A DNA stretch of 64,000 nt from Dietzia lutea (GTDB taxonomy: Bacteria; Actinomycetota; Actinomycetes; Mycobacteriales; Mycobacteriaceae). The notes beneath the pieces are model-generated. The model was not told where the DNA came from, searched no databases, and saw only the letters and a list, made by a program, of their open reading frames with translations. The stretch lies in NCBI RefSeq assembly GCF_003096075.1, contig NZ_CP015449.1, positions 62,001-126,000 of the forward strand. Direction: 5' to 3'. The translations under genes and the position numbers were made by a program. Below are positions 9,110 to 16,631 of the stretch, piece by piece; the first letter of the stretch is position 1, and the number at the start of each line of letters is the position of its first letter.

Positions 9110-10006
9110 ATGTGCGGAATCGTCGGACTCCACCTCCGCGACCCCGACCTCGAGCCGCGGCTCGGCGACATGCTCACCACCATGCTCGGCGAGATGACCG
9201 ACCGCGGCTCGGACTCCGCTGGCGTCGCCGTCTACGGCAACACCGACTGGACCCCGCCCGGATCGGCGACCGTCACCGTGCTGGCGGACGGGGAGGACGC
9301 GCAGGTCCTCGCGGCCCGGGTCTCCGCCCGGCTCGCCGCCGCGGTGTCCGGACGCGAGCTCGGCGCGACGGTACTGCTGTCCGCCGAGGTCGACGTCGAC
9401 GCCCTGGCCACCGCCGTTCGCACGGCCGCGCCGGAGGTGGTGCTGGTGGGTCTGGGAACCGAACTGGCCGTGCTCAAGGGAGTCGGGCTGCCGAGGGAAC
9501 TGGCCGCCGGCTTCGGCCTGCCCGGCGTCTCCGGCTGGCAGGGCGTCGGACACACCCGCATGGCCACCGAATCCGCGGTCACGCCGGCCGGATCCCATCC
9601 CTTCTCCGTGGGACCCGACCAGTGCATCGTCCACAACGGCTCCTTCTCCAACCACGCCTCGGTGCGGCGCGCGATGGCCAGGCGCGACATCCACTGCGAC
9701 ACCCTCAACGACACCGAGGTCGCCGCCCGGTTCGTGGCGGAGCAGATCGCGCTCGGAGCGGGGATCGACGAAGCGCTGGAGGAGATGGCCGGCGTCCTGG
9801 ACGGGTTCTACACGCTGCTGGTGTCCACCGCCGAGGAGTTCGCCGTGGTCCGCGACCCCATCGCCTGCAAGCCGGCCGTGATCGCCGAGACCGAGCAGTA
9901 CGTGGCCATGGCGTCCGAGTACCGCGCGATGGCGCACCTGCCGGGCATCGCCGGCGCCCATCTCTACGAGCCCGAGCCGGGCCGCGTCTACCACTGGCAC
10001 CGCTGA
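9110..10006 (+). CDS. glxB: class II glutamine amidotransferase (GlxB / MgsA-like)
   Basis: A 298-residue N-terminal-nucleophile amidotransferase that releases ammonia from glutamine. The nucleophile is Cys2, exposed by removal of Met1 in the MCGIVGLH start. Other glutaminase-site elements are GHTRMATESAV and HNGSFSNH. It is the free-standing equivalent of the N-terminal domain of large-subunit glutamate synthase. It lies 63 bp after glnT with an AAGGAG ribosome-binding site and is followed by glxC and glxD, so the three probably form one heteromeric synthase. Confidence 0.88.
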   Translation: MCGIVGLHLRDPDLEPRLGDMLTTMLGEMTDRGSDSAGVAVYGNTDWTPPGSATVTVLADGEDAQVLAARVSARLAAAVSGRELGATVLLSAEVDVDALATAVRTAAPEVVLVGLGTELAVLKGVGLPRELAAGFGLPGVSGWQGVGHTRMATESAVTPAGSHPFSVGPDQCIVHNGSFSNHASVRRAMARRDIHCDTLNDTEVAARFVAEQIALGAGIDEALEEMAGVLDGFYTLLVSTAEEFAVVRDPIACKPAVIAETEQYVAMASEYRAMAHLPGIAGAHLYEPEPGRVYHWHR

Positions 10007-10090
10007 CCCGCCCGGCCCCGACCGGCCCTGCCCTGACGATCTCCGAGCCGGCCGGACAGCGCCGCCACCGCCACCCAGGAAGGACCCACG

Positions 10091-10840
10091 ATGACCGCCA
10101 CACCGCATCAGGAGCTCGCTCCCGAGGCCATGTCGCCCGACCAGCGCGTCCGGCCCGCCCACCCGCACGTGATCGACGTCGGCGAGACCGGCCTGCGGGA
10201 GACCAACCGGGCTCTCCAGGCCTCCGACGGCACTGGCCGGTTCCTGCTGACCGACCCCCGCGGCGCGCACGCGCTCGCCGTGGGACTGGCGAGCCCCGAC
10301 GAGGTGGTGATCGACGGACCCACCGGGTACTACACCGCGGGGATGAACGACGGCGCGCACGTCACGGTCAACGGGAACGTAGGGGTGGGCGTCGCCGAGA
10401 ACATGATGTCAGGGACGGTACGGGTCAACGGCTCGGCGTCCCAGTCGGCCGGCGCGACCGCGCACGGCGGACTGCTCGTGATCAGTGGCGACGCCGGCGC
10501 CCGGTGCGGCATCTCCATGAAGGGCGTCGACATCGTGGTCGGCGGTTCGATCGGCCACATGAGCTGCTTCATGGGGCAGGCCGGACGCCTCGTGGTGCTC
10601 GGGGACGCCGGCGACGCCCTCGGTGACTCGCTCTACGAGGTCCACATCTACGTCCGCGGCCGCGTGGCCTCCCTGGGCGCCGACTGTGTCGAGAAGGATT
10701 TGCGTCCCGAGCACCACGCCGAGCTCGCCGAGTTGCTCGACCGGGCCGGCGTCACCGACGTGACCACGGACGAGTTCCGTCGCTACGGCTCCGCCCGCAC
10801 CCTCTACACCTTCGACGTGGACAACGCCGCCGCGTACTGA
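10091..10840 (+). CDS. glxC: glutamate-synthase GXGXG-domain subunit (GlxC / MgsB-like)
   Basis: A 249-residue protein equivalent to the C-terminal right-handed beta-helix (GXGXG) domain of GltB. Repeated glycine-rich turns are visible between residues 85 and 200, for example NGNVGVGVAENMMSG, GGLLVISGDAG and GGSIGHMSCFMGQAG. This domain has a structural role, holding the amidotransferase and FMN subunits so that ammonia can pass between them. AGGAAGGA lies before the ATG. It is the third gene of the glnT-glxBCD operon. Confidence 0.87.
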   Translation: MTATPHQELAPEAMSPDQRVRPAHPHVIDVGETGLRETNRALQASDGTGRFLLTDPRGAHALAVGLASPDEVVIDGPTGYYTAGMNDGAHVTVNGNVGVGVAENMMSGTVRVNGSASQSAGATAHGGLLVISGDAGARCGISMKGVDIVVGGSIGHMSCFMGQAGRLVVLGDAGDALGDSLYEVHIYVRGRVASLGADCVEKDLRPEHHAELAELLDRAGVTDVTTDEFRRYGSARTLYTFDVDNAAAY

Positions 10841-10872
10841 CCCACCCGTCATCACCACCGACAGGAGCCGAC

Positions 10873-12288
10873 ATGCCCTTCGACGGCCACAGCCTTCCCG
10901 GCCAGACCACCGCCGCTCAGCCCGCGGCCACCCGGAACGCGGCGACCCAGGCCCCGCCGGGAACCCCCGATCCGGCGGTGCTCAGGGAGTCCGCGACGTT
11001 CCCCCGCACCGTGATCCACGAGATCCAGCGCGCGGCAGCCACCGGCATCTACGACATCCGCGGCTGGGGCGCCAAGCGATCGCTCCCGCACTTCGACGAC
11101 CTGCTCTTCCTGGGCTCTTCGATGTCCCGGTATCCGCTGGAGGGATACCGGGAACGCTGCGGGACGGACGTCACGCTGGGCACTCGGTACGCCACGAAGC
11201 CCCTGCACCTGGACATCCCGGTGACGATCGCCGGGATGAGCTTCGGGGCGCTGTCCGCGCAGGCCAAGGAGGCGCTCGGCCGGGGGGCCAGCGCGGCCCG
11301 GACGTCCACCACGACGGGCGATGGCGGTATGACCGCCGAGGAGCGCGGCCAGACCTCCAGGCTCGTTTACCAGTACCTGCCGTCCCGGTACGGGATGAAC
11401 CCCGTCGATCTGCGCAAGGCCGACGCGATCGAGGTGGTGCTGGGCCAGGGCGCCAAGCCCGGCGGCGGTGGCATGCTGCTGGGGCAGAAGATCTCCGATC
11501 GCGTGGCGCGGATGCGGACGCTGCCCACGGGGATCGACCAGCGCTCGGCCTGCCGGCACCCCGACTGGACGGGTCCCGACGACCTGGCGATCAAGATCCT
11601 CGAACTGCGCGAGATCACCGGGTGGGAGAAGCCGGTCTACGTCAAGGTCGGGGCCACCCGTACCTACTACGACGTCAAGCTCGCGGTGAAAGCCGGCGCC
11701 GACGTGGTGGTGGTGGACGGGATGCAGGGCGGTACCGCTGCCACGCAGGACGTGTTCATCGAGCACGTCGGCATCCCCACCCTGGCCGCGATCCCGCAGG
11801 CGGTGCAGGCGCTGCAGGAGATGGACATGCACCGGAAGGTGCAACTCATCGTGTCCGGCGGGATCCGCTCGGGCGCGGACGTGGCCAAGGCCATGGCGCT
11901 GGGGGCGGACGCGGTCGCGATCGGCACCGCCGCGCTCATCGCGCTGGGCGACAACGACCCGCGCTACGAGGCGGAGTACCGCGCCCTGGGGTCGGCGGCC
12001 GGGTTCTACGACGACTTCCAGGACGGCCGCGACCCGGCCGGGATCTCCACGCAGGATCCCGAGCTGGCGAGCAGGCTGGACCCGGAGGCCGCCGGCCGGC
12101 GCCTGGCCAACTACCTCCACGTGCTCACGATGGAGGCGCAGACCATCGCGCGGGCGTGCGGCAAGGCCCACCTGACCCACCTGGAACCCGACGACCTGGT
12201 GGCGCTGACCCTGGAGGCCGCCGCCATGGCGCGGGTGCCCCTGGCCGGAACCGACTGGATCCCCGGCCACGTGGGACGGGGTCTGTAG
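10873..12288 (+). CDS. glxD: FMN-binding glutamate-synthase-like subunit (GlxD / MgsC-like)
   Basis: A 471-residue TIM-barrel flavoprotein equivalent to the FMN domain of GltB. FMN-barrel signatures are SFGALSAQAKEALGRGA, KPGGGGMLLGQKIS, VDGMQGGTAA and VSGGIRSGADVAKAMALGAD. In canonical glutamate synthases a CxxxxxC...C cluster binds 3Fe-4S just after GTAALIALG; here that stretch continues GDNDPRYEAEYRALG and contains no cysteine. The protein therefore looks unable to bind that cluster, which I believe is a subfamily trait rather than damage. The XRE regulator starts directly at its stop codon. Confidence 0.86.
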   Translation: MPFDGHSLPGQTTAAQPAATRNAATQAPPGTPDPAVLRESATFPRTVIHEIQRAAATGIYDIRGWGAKRSLPHFDDLLFLGSSMSRYPLEGYRERCGTDVTLGTRYATKPLHLDIPVTIAGMSFGALSAQAKEALGRGASAARTSTTTGDGGMTAEERGQTSRLVYQYLPSRYGMNPVDLRKADAIEVVLGQGAKPGGGGMLLGQKISDRVARMRTLPTGIDQRSACRHPDWTGPDDLAIKILELREITGWEKPVYVKVGATRTYYDVKLAVKAGADVVVVDGMQGGTAATQDVFIEHVGIPTLAAIPQAVQALQEMDMHRKVQLIVSGGIRSGADVAKAMALGADAVAIGTAALIALGDNDPRYEAEYRALGSAAGFYDDFQDGRDPAGISTQDPELASRLDPEAAGRRLANYLHVLTMEAQTIARACGKAHLTHLEPDDLVALTLEAAAMARVPLAGTDWIPGHVGRGL

Positions 12289-12966
12289 GTGACCGCTACC
12301 GTCGAGACCATGGGGACCGACCCGGATACCGCTCGCAGGATCGTCCACCAGGAGGCTCCGCGTGAGCTCCCGGTGGACGTGCCCACCGGCAACGACCTCG
12401 AGCGGATCATCGGGTTCCACGTCCGCAGGCTGCGCTCGGCCGAGGGTCTCGGCGTGGCGGAGATGGCCCAGCGGATCGGCATCTCCAAGGCGATGTTATC
12501 CAAGATCGAGAACGCGCAGACGTCGTGTTCGCTGAGCATGCTGGCCAAACTCGCCGCCGGCCTGGACGTGCCGGTGACCTCGCTGCTCCGCGGTGCGGAC
12601 ACCAGGCGCGACGCGGTCTTCACCGCGGACGGGCAGGGCGCCACGATCGTCGGCCGCGGCACGTCGGTGGGGCACGTCTACGAGCTGCTGGGAGCGCTGC
12701 GCGGGTCCAACAAGCGCGTCGAGCCGGTGCTGGTGACGTTGACCGCCGAGTCGGAGACCCATCCGCGCTTCCAGCACCCGGGGACCGAGCTGCTCTACAT
12801 GCTCGCCGGCGACATGATCTATCACCACGCCGAGTCCGAGTACCGCCTCCGACCGGGGGACTCCCTGCTCCTGGACGGCGAGGGGGTCCACGGTCCCGTG
12901 GCGATGCTCGAGCTGCCCATCCGTTTCCTGTCGGTCACCGCCTACCCGGACGGCGTCGAGGGCTGA
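12289..12966 (+). CDS. XRE-family transcriptional regulator with C-terminal cupin
   Basis: A 225-residue regulator starting at a GTG placed directly after the glxD TAG. A helix-turn-helix of the Cro/XRE type occupies residues about 45-100 (GVAEMAQRIGISKAMLSKIE). A cupin sensor domain follows (150-225), with the metal/ligand fold signature HPGTELLYMLAGDMIYHH and PGDSLLLDG. XRE-cupin proteins usually sense a small ligand related to the enzymes beside them. Being co-transcribed with glx genes, it probably controls this cluster in response to an amine or amino-acid derivative; that is inference. Confidence 0.85.
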   Translation: MTATVETMGTDPDTARRIVHQEAPRELPVDVPTGNDLERIIGFHVRRLRSAEGLGVAEMAQRIGISKAMLSKIENAQTSCSLSMLAKLAAGLDVPVTSLLRGADTRRDAVFTADGQGATIVGRGTSVGHVYELLGALRGSNKRVEPVLVTLTAESETHPRFQHPGTELLYMLAGDMIYHHAESEYRLRPGDSLLLDGEGVHGPVAMLELPIRFLSVTAYPDGVEG

Positions 12967-13118
12967 CCGCCCCGGCACCCCCAACCGCCCCGGCGCCCCG
13001 GCCACGACCCGGGCCGACCCGCCGCCGCGCCGCCCGCGCACCGACACTCACCCGATCCACGTCACGCACACGACCCCTCGGAGCGGTCGTGCGCCCCCAC
13101 CTACCCCGAGGAGCCCTC

Positions 13119-14405
13119 ATGCCGGCACCCGTGGCCACGACCGTCACCTCGCTGATGTCCGCGATCGCCGACGTCGGCACCGACCCCGTCCGGGGCGGGT
13201 ACAGCCGACCCGTCTTCTCCGTCGCCGAGCTGAGTCTGCGCGAGTGGTTCCTGTCCGAGGCCGCCGCCCGCGGTCTGGACACCGAGACCGACCGCAACGG
13301 GATCATCTGGGCCTGGTGGAACCCGGGCGGCCTCCCGCTGCGGGACGCCGTGGTCACCGGCAGCCACCTGGACTCGGTGCCCGGGGGAGGGGCCTTCGAC
13401 GGGCCCCTCGGCGTGGCCTCGGCGCTGGTCGCCCTGGACCTGATGGTGACGCGCGGGGTGCGGCCGCGCCGGCCGCTGGCGCTGACCGTGTTCCCCGAGG
13501 AGGAGGGGTCGCGGTTCGGGCGGGCGTGCCTCGGGTCGCTGTTGCTCACCGGCGCGATGGATCCGCGCGTCGCCGCGGGACTGGTCGACGACGACGGGGT
13601 CACCTTCGCGGAGCTGTGCAGTGCCAACGGGCTCGAGCCGGCATACCTCGGCCGCGACGACGAGGCCCTGGCCCGGCTCGGCTGTTTCGTGGAACTGCAC
13701 GTGGAGCAGGGCCGCGGGCTCGTCGACCTGGGCGGCCCGGTGGCGGTGGCCTCGTCGATCCTCGGCCACGGCCGGTGGCGGTTGACGTTCACCGGACAGG
13801 GCAACCACGCGGGGACCACGCAGCTCGCCGACCGGCGCGATCCCATGATCCCTGCCGCGCGCACGGTGCTCGACGTCCGCCGCATCGCCCATGTGCACCG
13901 GGGGGCGCGGGCCACGGTCGGGCGCCTGGTGCCGACGCCGGGAGGCACCAACGTCATCGCCTCCCGCGTCGACCTGTGGTTGGACGTGCGCCATCCGGAT
14001 GACGCGGTCACCGAGCGGATCGTGTACGAGATCTCCGAGGCGGCGGCGTCGGCCGCACTGCGCGAGGGGTGCGGCGTGTCGATGGTCGAGGAGTCGCTCA
14101 GCGGTTCGGTGGACTTCGACCGTGCGCTGCGGGATCGACTGCGGGTCGACCTGCCGGGGGTGCCCGTGCTGCCGACCGGAGCCGGACACGATGCCGGCGT
14201 CCTGGCCGCGCACGTGCCCACCGCGATGCTCTTCGTCCGCAATCCTTCCGGCGTCTCGCACTCGCCGGCCGAACACGTCGAGGACGCCGACGCCGAGTCC
14301 GGTGCCGAGGCGCTGGCCGACGTCCTGACGGACCTGCTCACCAGCGACGCCCCCAGCGGCGACACCCACAGCGGCGACGCCCTCACGACTGAAACGAAGG
14401 AGTGA
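13119..14405 (+). CDS. M20-family Zn hydrolase (N-carbamoyl-L-amino-acid hydrolase / allantoate amidohydrolase type)
   Basis: A 428-residue dinuclear-zinc amidase. Metal ligands are visible in GSHLDSVPGGGAFDG (His and bridging Asp, near residue 82), FPEEEGSRFG (Glu, near 128), ELHVEQG (near 192) and SHSPAEH at the C-terminus; the dimerisation-domain substrate motif GQGNHAGTTQL is near 227. The start at MPAPVATT was chosen because it has CGAGGAG upstream; the upstream open frame is low in plausible protein. It would liberate an amino acid or ureido nitrogen from carbamoyl or allantoate-like substrates, which fits the nitrogen cluster. Confidence 0.85.
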   Translation: MPAPVATTVTSLMSAIADVGTDPVRGGYSRPVFSVAELSLREWFLSEAAARGLDTETDRNGIIWAWWNPGGLPLRDAVVTGSHLDSVPGGGAFDGPLGVASALVALDLMVTRGVRPRRPLALTVFPEEEGSRFGRACLGSLLLTGAMDPRVAAGLVDDDGVTFAELCSANGLEPAYLGRDDEALARLGCFVELHVEQGRGLVDLGGPVAVASSILGHGRWRLTFTGQGNHAGTTQLADRRDPMIPAARTVLDVRRIAHVHRGARATVGRLVPTPGGTNVIASRVDLWLDVRHPDDAVTERIVYEISEAAASAALREGCGVSMVEESLSGSVDFDRALRDRLRVDLPGVPVLPTGAGHDAGVLAAHVPTAMLFVRNPSGVSHSPAEHVEDADAESGAEALADVLTDLLTSDAPSGDTHSGDALTTETKE

Positions 14406-14408
14406 CCG

Positions 14409-15644
14409 ATGACCGACACGGCGATGACCGACACGGCGATGACCGACGCGGCGACGAGCACCACGGCGAAGTTCCTCATCATCGGCGGCGGCCTGGAGGG
14501 CTTGTCGATCGCCTGGAACCTGGCCGAGCGCGGCGAGACCGACGTCCTGGTGGTGGAGAGGGACACCCTCTGCTCCGGCATGACCGGCAAGTCCAGCGGG
14601 ATCGTGCGGTGCCACTACGGCTCGCCCACCATGGCGGCGTTGAGTTGGCACAGCATCCCGGTGTTCGAGAGCGCGACCGAGTTGCTCGGCGACGATCTGG
14701 GTTTCCGCCAGTGCGGCTACGCGGTGATCGTCGGTGAGGAGAACGTGGTGCCGTTGCGCGCGAACGTGGCGATGCAGCAGAGCCTGGGGATCGAGACCGA
14801 GCTCATCGCGCCGGACCGCATGGCCGAGTTGTGGCCGGGTTTGAACGTCTCCGACGTCGCGGCGGCCGCGTGGGAGCCGAGGGGCGGCCGCGGGGAGGCC
14901 TACATGACGGGGATGGCGTTCGCGGCCGCGGCCCGCCGCCGGGGCGTGCGGATCGGGCAGAGCACCCGCGTGGTCTCGTTGATCCGCGGCCGCGGTGACC
15001 GGGTCGTGGGCGCGGAGCTCGCCGACGGGACGCGGGTCCACGCCGAGCACGTGATCCTCGCGACCGGGGTGTGGGCGCCGCAGCTCGGAGCCACCGTCGG
15101 GTTGGACATCCCGGTGCGCGCCCAGCGCGCGCAGTTGGTGATGGTGGACCAGGGCGTGCCGTTGGGGCCGGTGCCCACGCTGTCGGATCTGGTGGGGCTG
15201 CAGTACCTGTGCCGGGAGCCCAACGGGGAGATCCTCGCGGGCAACTCCGACCACCACGCGCCGCAGTACATCGACCCGGACGCCTACGCCAACCGCGCCG
15301 ACACCGCCACCGTCGAGAAGGTCGTCGAGCGGCTCATGCACCGCCTGCCGGACATGCCCGACCCGTCGATCACCGGCAGCTACGTCGGGGCCTACGACAC
15401 GACGCCGGACTACAACCCGATCATCGGCCCGGCGCCGCTCGACGGGCTGTTCCTCGCGGTGGGGTTCTCCGGACACGGGTTCAAGATGGCACCCGCGGTC
15501 GGTCGGCTGGTCGCGGAGTTGCTCACGGAGGGGACGACGACGATGAGCGGCGTGGACCCGGCGGACTGCCGCTACTCCCGGTTCGAGGAGGGCCGTCCCA
15601 CCACGAGCCTCAACCCGTACGTCGGCGCGGGCGAGATGCGCTGA
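14409..15644 (+). CDS. FAD-dependent oxidoreductase, DAO / sarcosine-oxidase beta-like
   Basis: A 411-residue flavoprotein. The dinucleotide-binding GGGLEGLSIAWNLAE lies at about residues 25-39, followed by SGMTGKSSGIVRCHYG, the signature of sarcosine oxidase beta and related N-methyl amino-acid oxidases. The C-terminal FAD-site GFSGHGFKMAP is present. It probably oxidises a secondary amine such as an N-alkylated amino acid. No alpha, gamma or delta subunit genes are adjacent. The start lies 3 bp after the hydrolase stop. The N-terminus contains a 15-bp tandem repeat (MTDTA-MTDTA-MTDAA), giving three in-register ATG candidates, so the exact start is uncertain. Confidence 0.82.
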   Translation: MTDTAMTDTAMTDAATSTTAKFLIIGGGLEGLSIAWNLAERGETDVLVVERDTLCSGMTGKSSGIVRCHYGSPTMAALSWHSIPVFESATELLGDDLGFRQCGYAVIVGEENVVPLRANVAMQQSLGIETELIAPDRMAELWPGLNVSDVAAAAWEPRGGRGEAYMTGMAFAAAARRRGVRIGQSTRVVSLIRGRGDRVVGAELADGTRVHAEHVILATGVWAPQLGATVGLDIPVRAQRAQLVMVDQGVPLGPVPTLSDLVGLQYLCREPNGEILAGNSDHHAPQYIDPDAYANRADTATVEKVVERLMHRLPDMPDPSITGSYVGAYDTTPDYNPIIGPAPLDGLFLAVGFSGHGFKMAPAVGRLVAELLTEGTTTMSGVDPADCRYSRFEEGRPTTSLNPYVGAGEMR

Positions 15645-15665
15645 GCGGCAGCGCCCCCGCGGGTT

Positions 15666-16631
15666 TCACGTGGAACCGTGGAGGATGGGCAGGAGTTCCC
15701 GCTCGGCGAGCTCGAGGAACGGCGTCTGGTCCCGCGCGACGTGGTGGAGGTAGATCCGCTCGAAGCCCAGCTCCTCGAATTCGCGAAGCCGCCCGACGAG
15801 GTCGCCGACGGAGTCGGTGACGATCACGGACTCGGCGATCTTCTCGTCGGGCAGGTACCGCCCGGCGAGGTCGAGCTCCTCCGGGGTGGACAGGTCCGCG
15901 TCGAGGGGCGCGTCGATCGCGTTGTTGCGCCATTGGTCGCGGGCGAGGTCGCGGGCCTGACCGATCGTGTCGGCGATCGAGATGTGGACCTGCAGGGCGA
16001 GCGGCCCCCGTCCGCCGGCCCCGCGGTAGGCACGCACGATCCCGGCCACGGTCTCGAGGTCGGCGTTGACGGTGATGAGACCGTCCGCCCAGGCGGCGGC
16101 CCGCTCGGCGGTGGCCGGGGTGAGCGCGGGCCCGAGGAGGGGTGGCGGGGTGTCGGGCAGGGAGTAGACGCGCGCCCGGTCGACCTCCACGAGCCCACGA
16201 CGGGTGACCTCCTCCCCGGCGTGCAGGCGGCGGACCACGTCCACGCACTCCTCGAGCCGCGCCTGACGGATGTCCTTGGCGGGCCACGCGTCGCCGGTGA
16301 TGTGCTCGTTCATGTTCTGGCCGCTGCCCAGGGCCAGCCAGAAGCGTCCGGGGAACATCTGCGCCAGGGTCGCCGACGCCTGGGCGACCACCGCGGGGTG
16401 GTAGCGCTGCCCGGGTGCGCACACGGTGCCCAGCTCGAGGTCGGTGGTGGCCAGCGCCGCGCCCAGCCAGGACCAGGCGAAGCCCGAGTGACCCTGTCGG
16501 ACCGACCACGGCGCGAAGTGGTCCGAGCACATCGCCATGCGGAACCCGGCGCGCTCGGCCCGCTGCACGTCGGCGAGGAGCCGACCGGGGGAGATCTGCT
16601 CGTGGGAGGCGTGGAAGCCGTAGTCGGTCAT
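15666..16631 (-). CDS. luciferase-like (LLM class) flavin/F420-dependent oxidoreductase
   Basis: A 321-residue TIM-barrel enzyme of the bacterial-luciferase superfamily. Typical segments are CSDHFAPW near residue 36, GSGQNMNEHITGD near 102 and the C-terminal LREFEELGFERIYLHH. The sequence fits the LLM subgroup annotated as TIGR03885; whether it uses F420 or FMN is not clear from sequence. Its ATG overlaps the stop codon of the GH15 gene (ATGA), so it is translated from the same transcript as the trehalase-like enzyme. Confidence 0.8.
   Translation of the reverse strand: MTDYGFHASHEQISPGRLLADVQRAERAGFRMAMCSDHFAPWSVRQGHSGFAWSWLGAALATTDLELGTVCAPGQRYHPAVVAQASATLAQMFPGRFWLALGSGQNMNEHITGDAWPAKDIRQARLEECVDVVRRLHAGEEVTRRGLVEVDRARVYSLPDTPPPLLGPALTPATAERAAAWADGLITVNADLETVAGIVRAYRGAGGRGPLALQVHISIADTIGQARDLARDQWRNNAIDAPLDADLSTPEELDLAGRYLPDEKIAESVIVTDSVGDLVGRLREFEELGFERIYLHHVARDQTPFLELAERELLPILHGST

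Noticed and set aside
13101-15476. 791-codon minus-strand open frame
   Set aside because: Antisense to the M20 hydrolase and the flavoprotein; the His/Arg/Gly-rich product has no motif.
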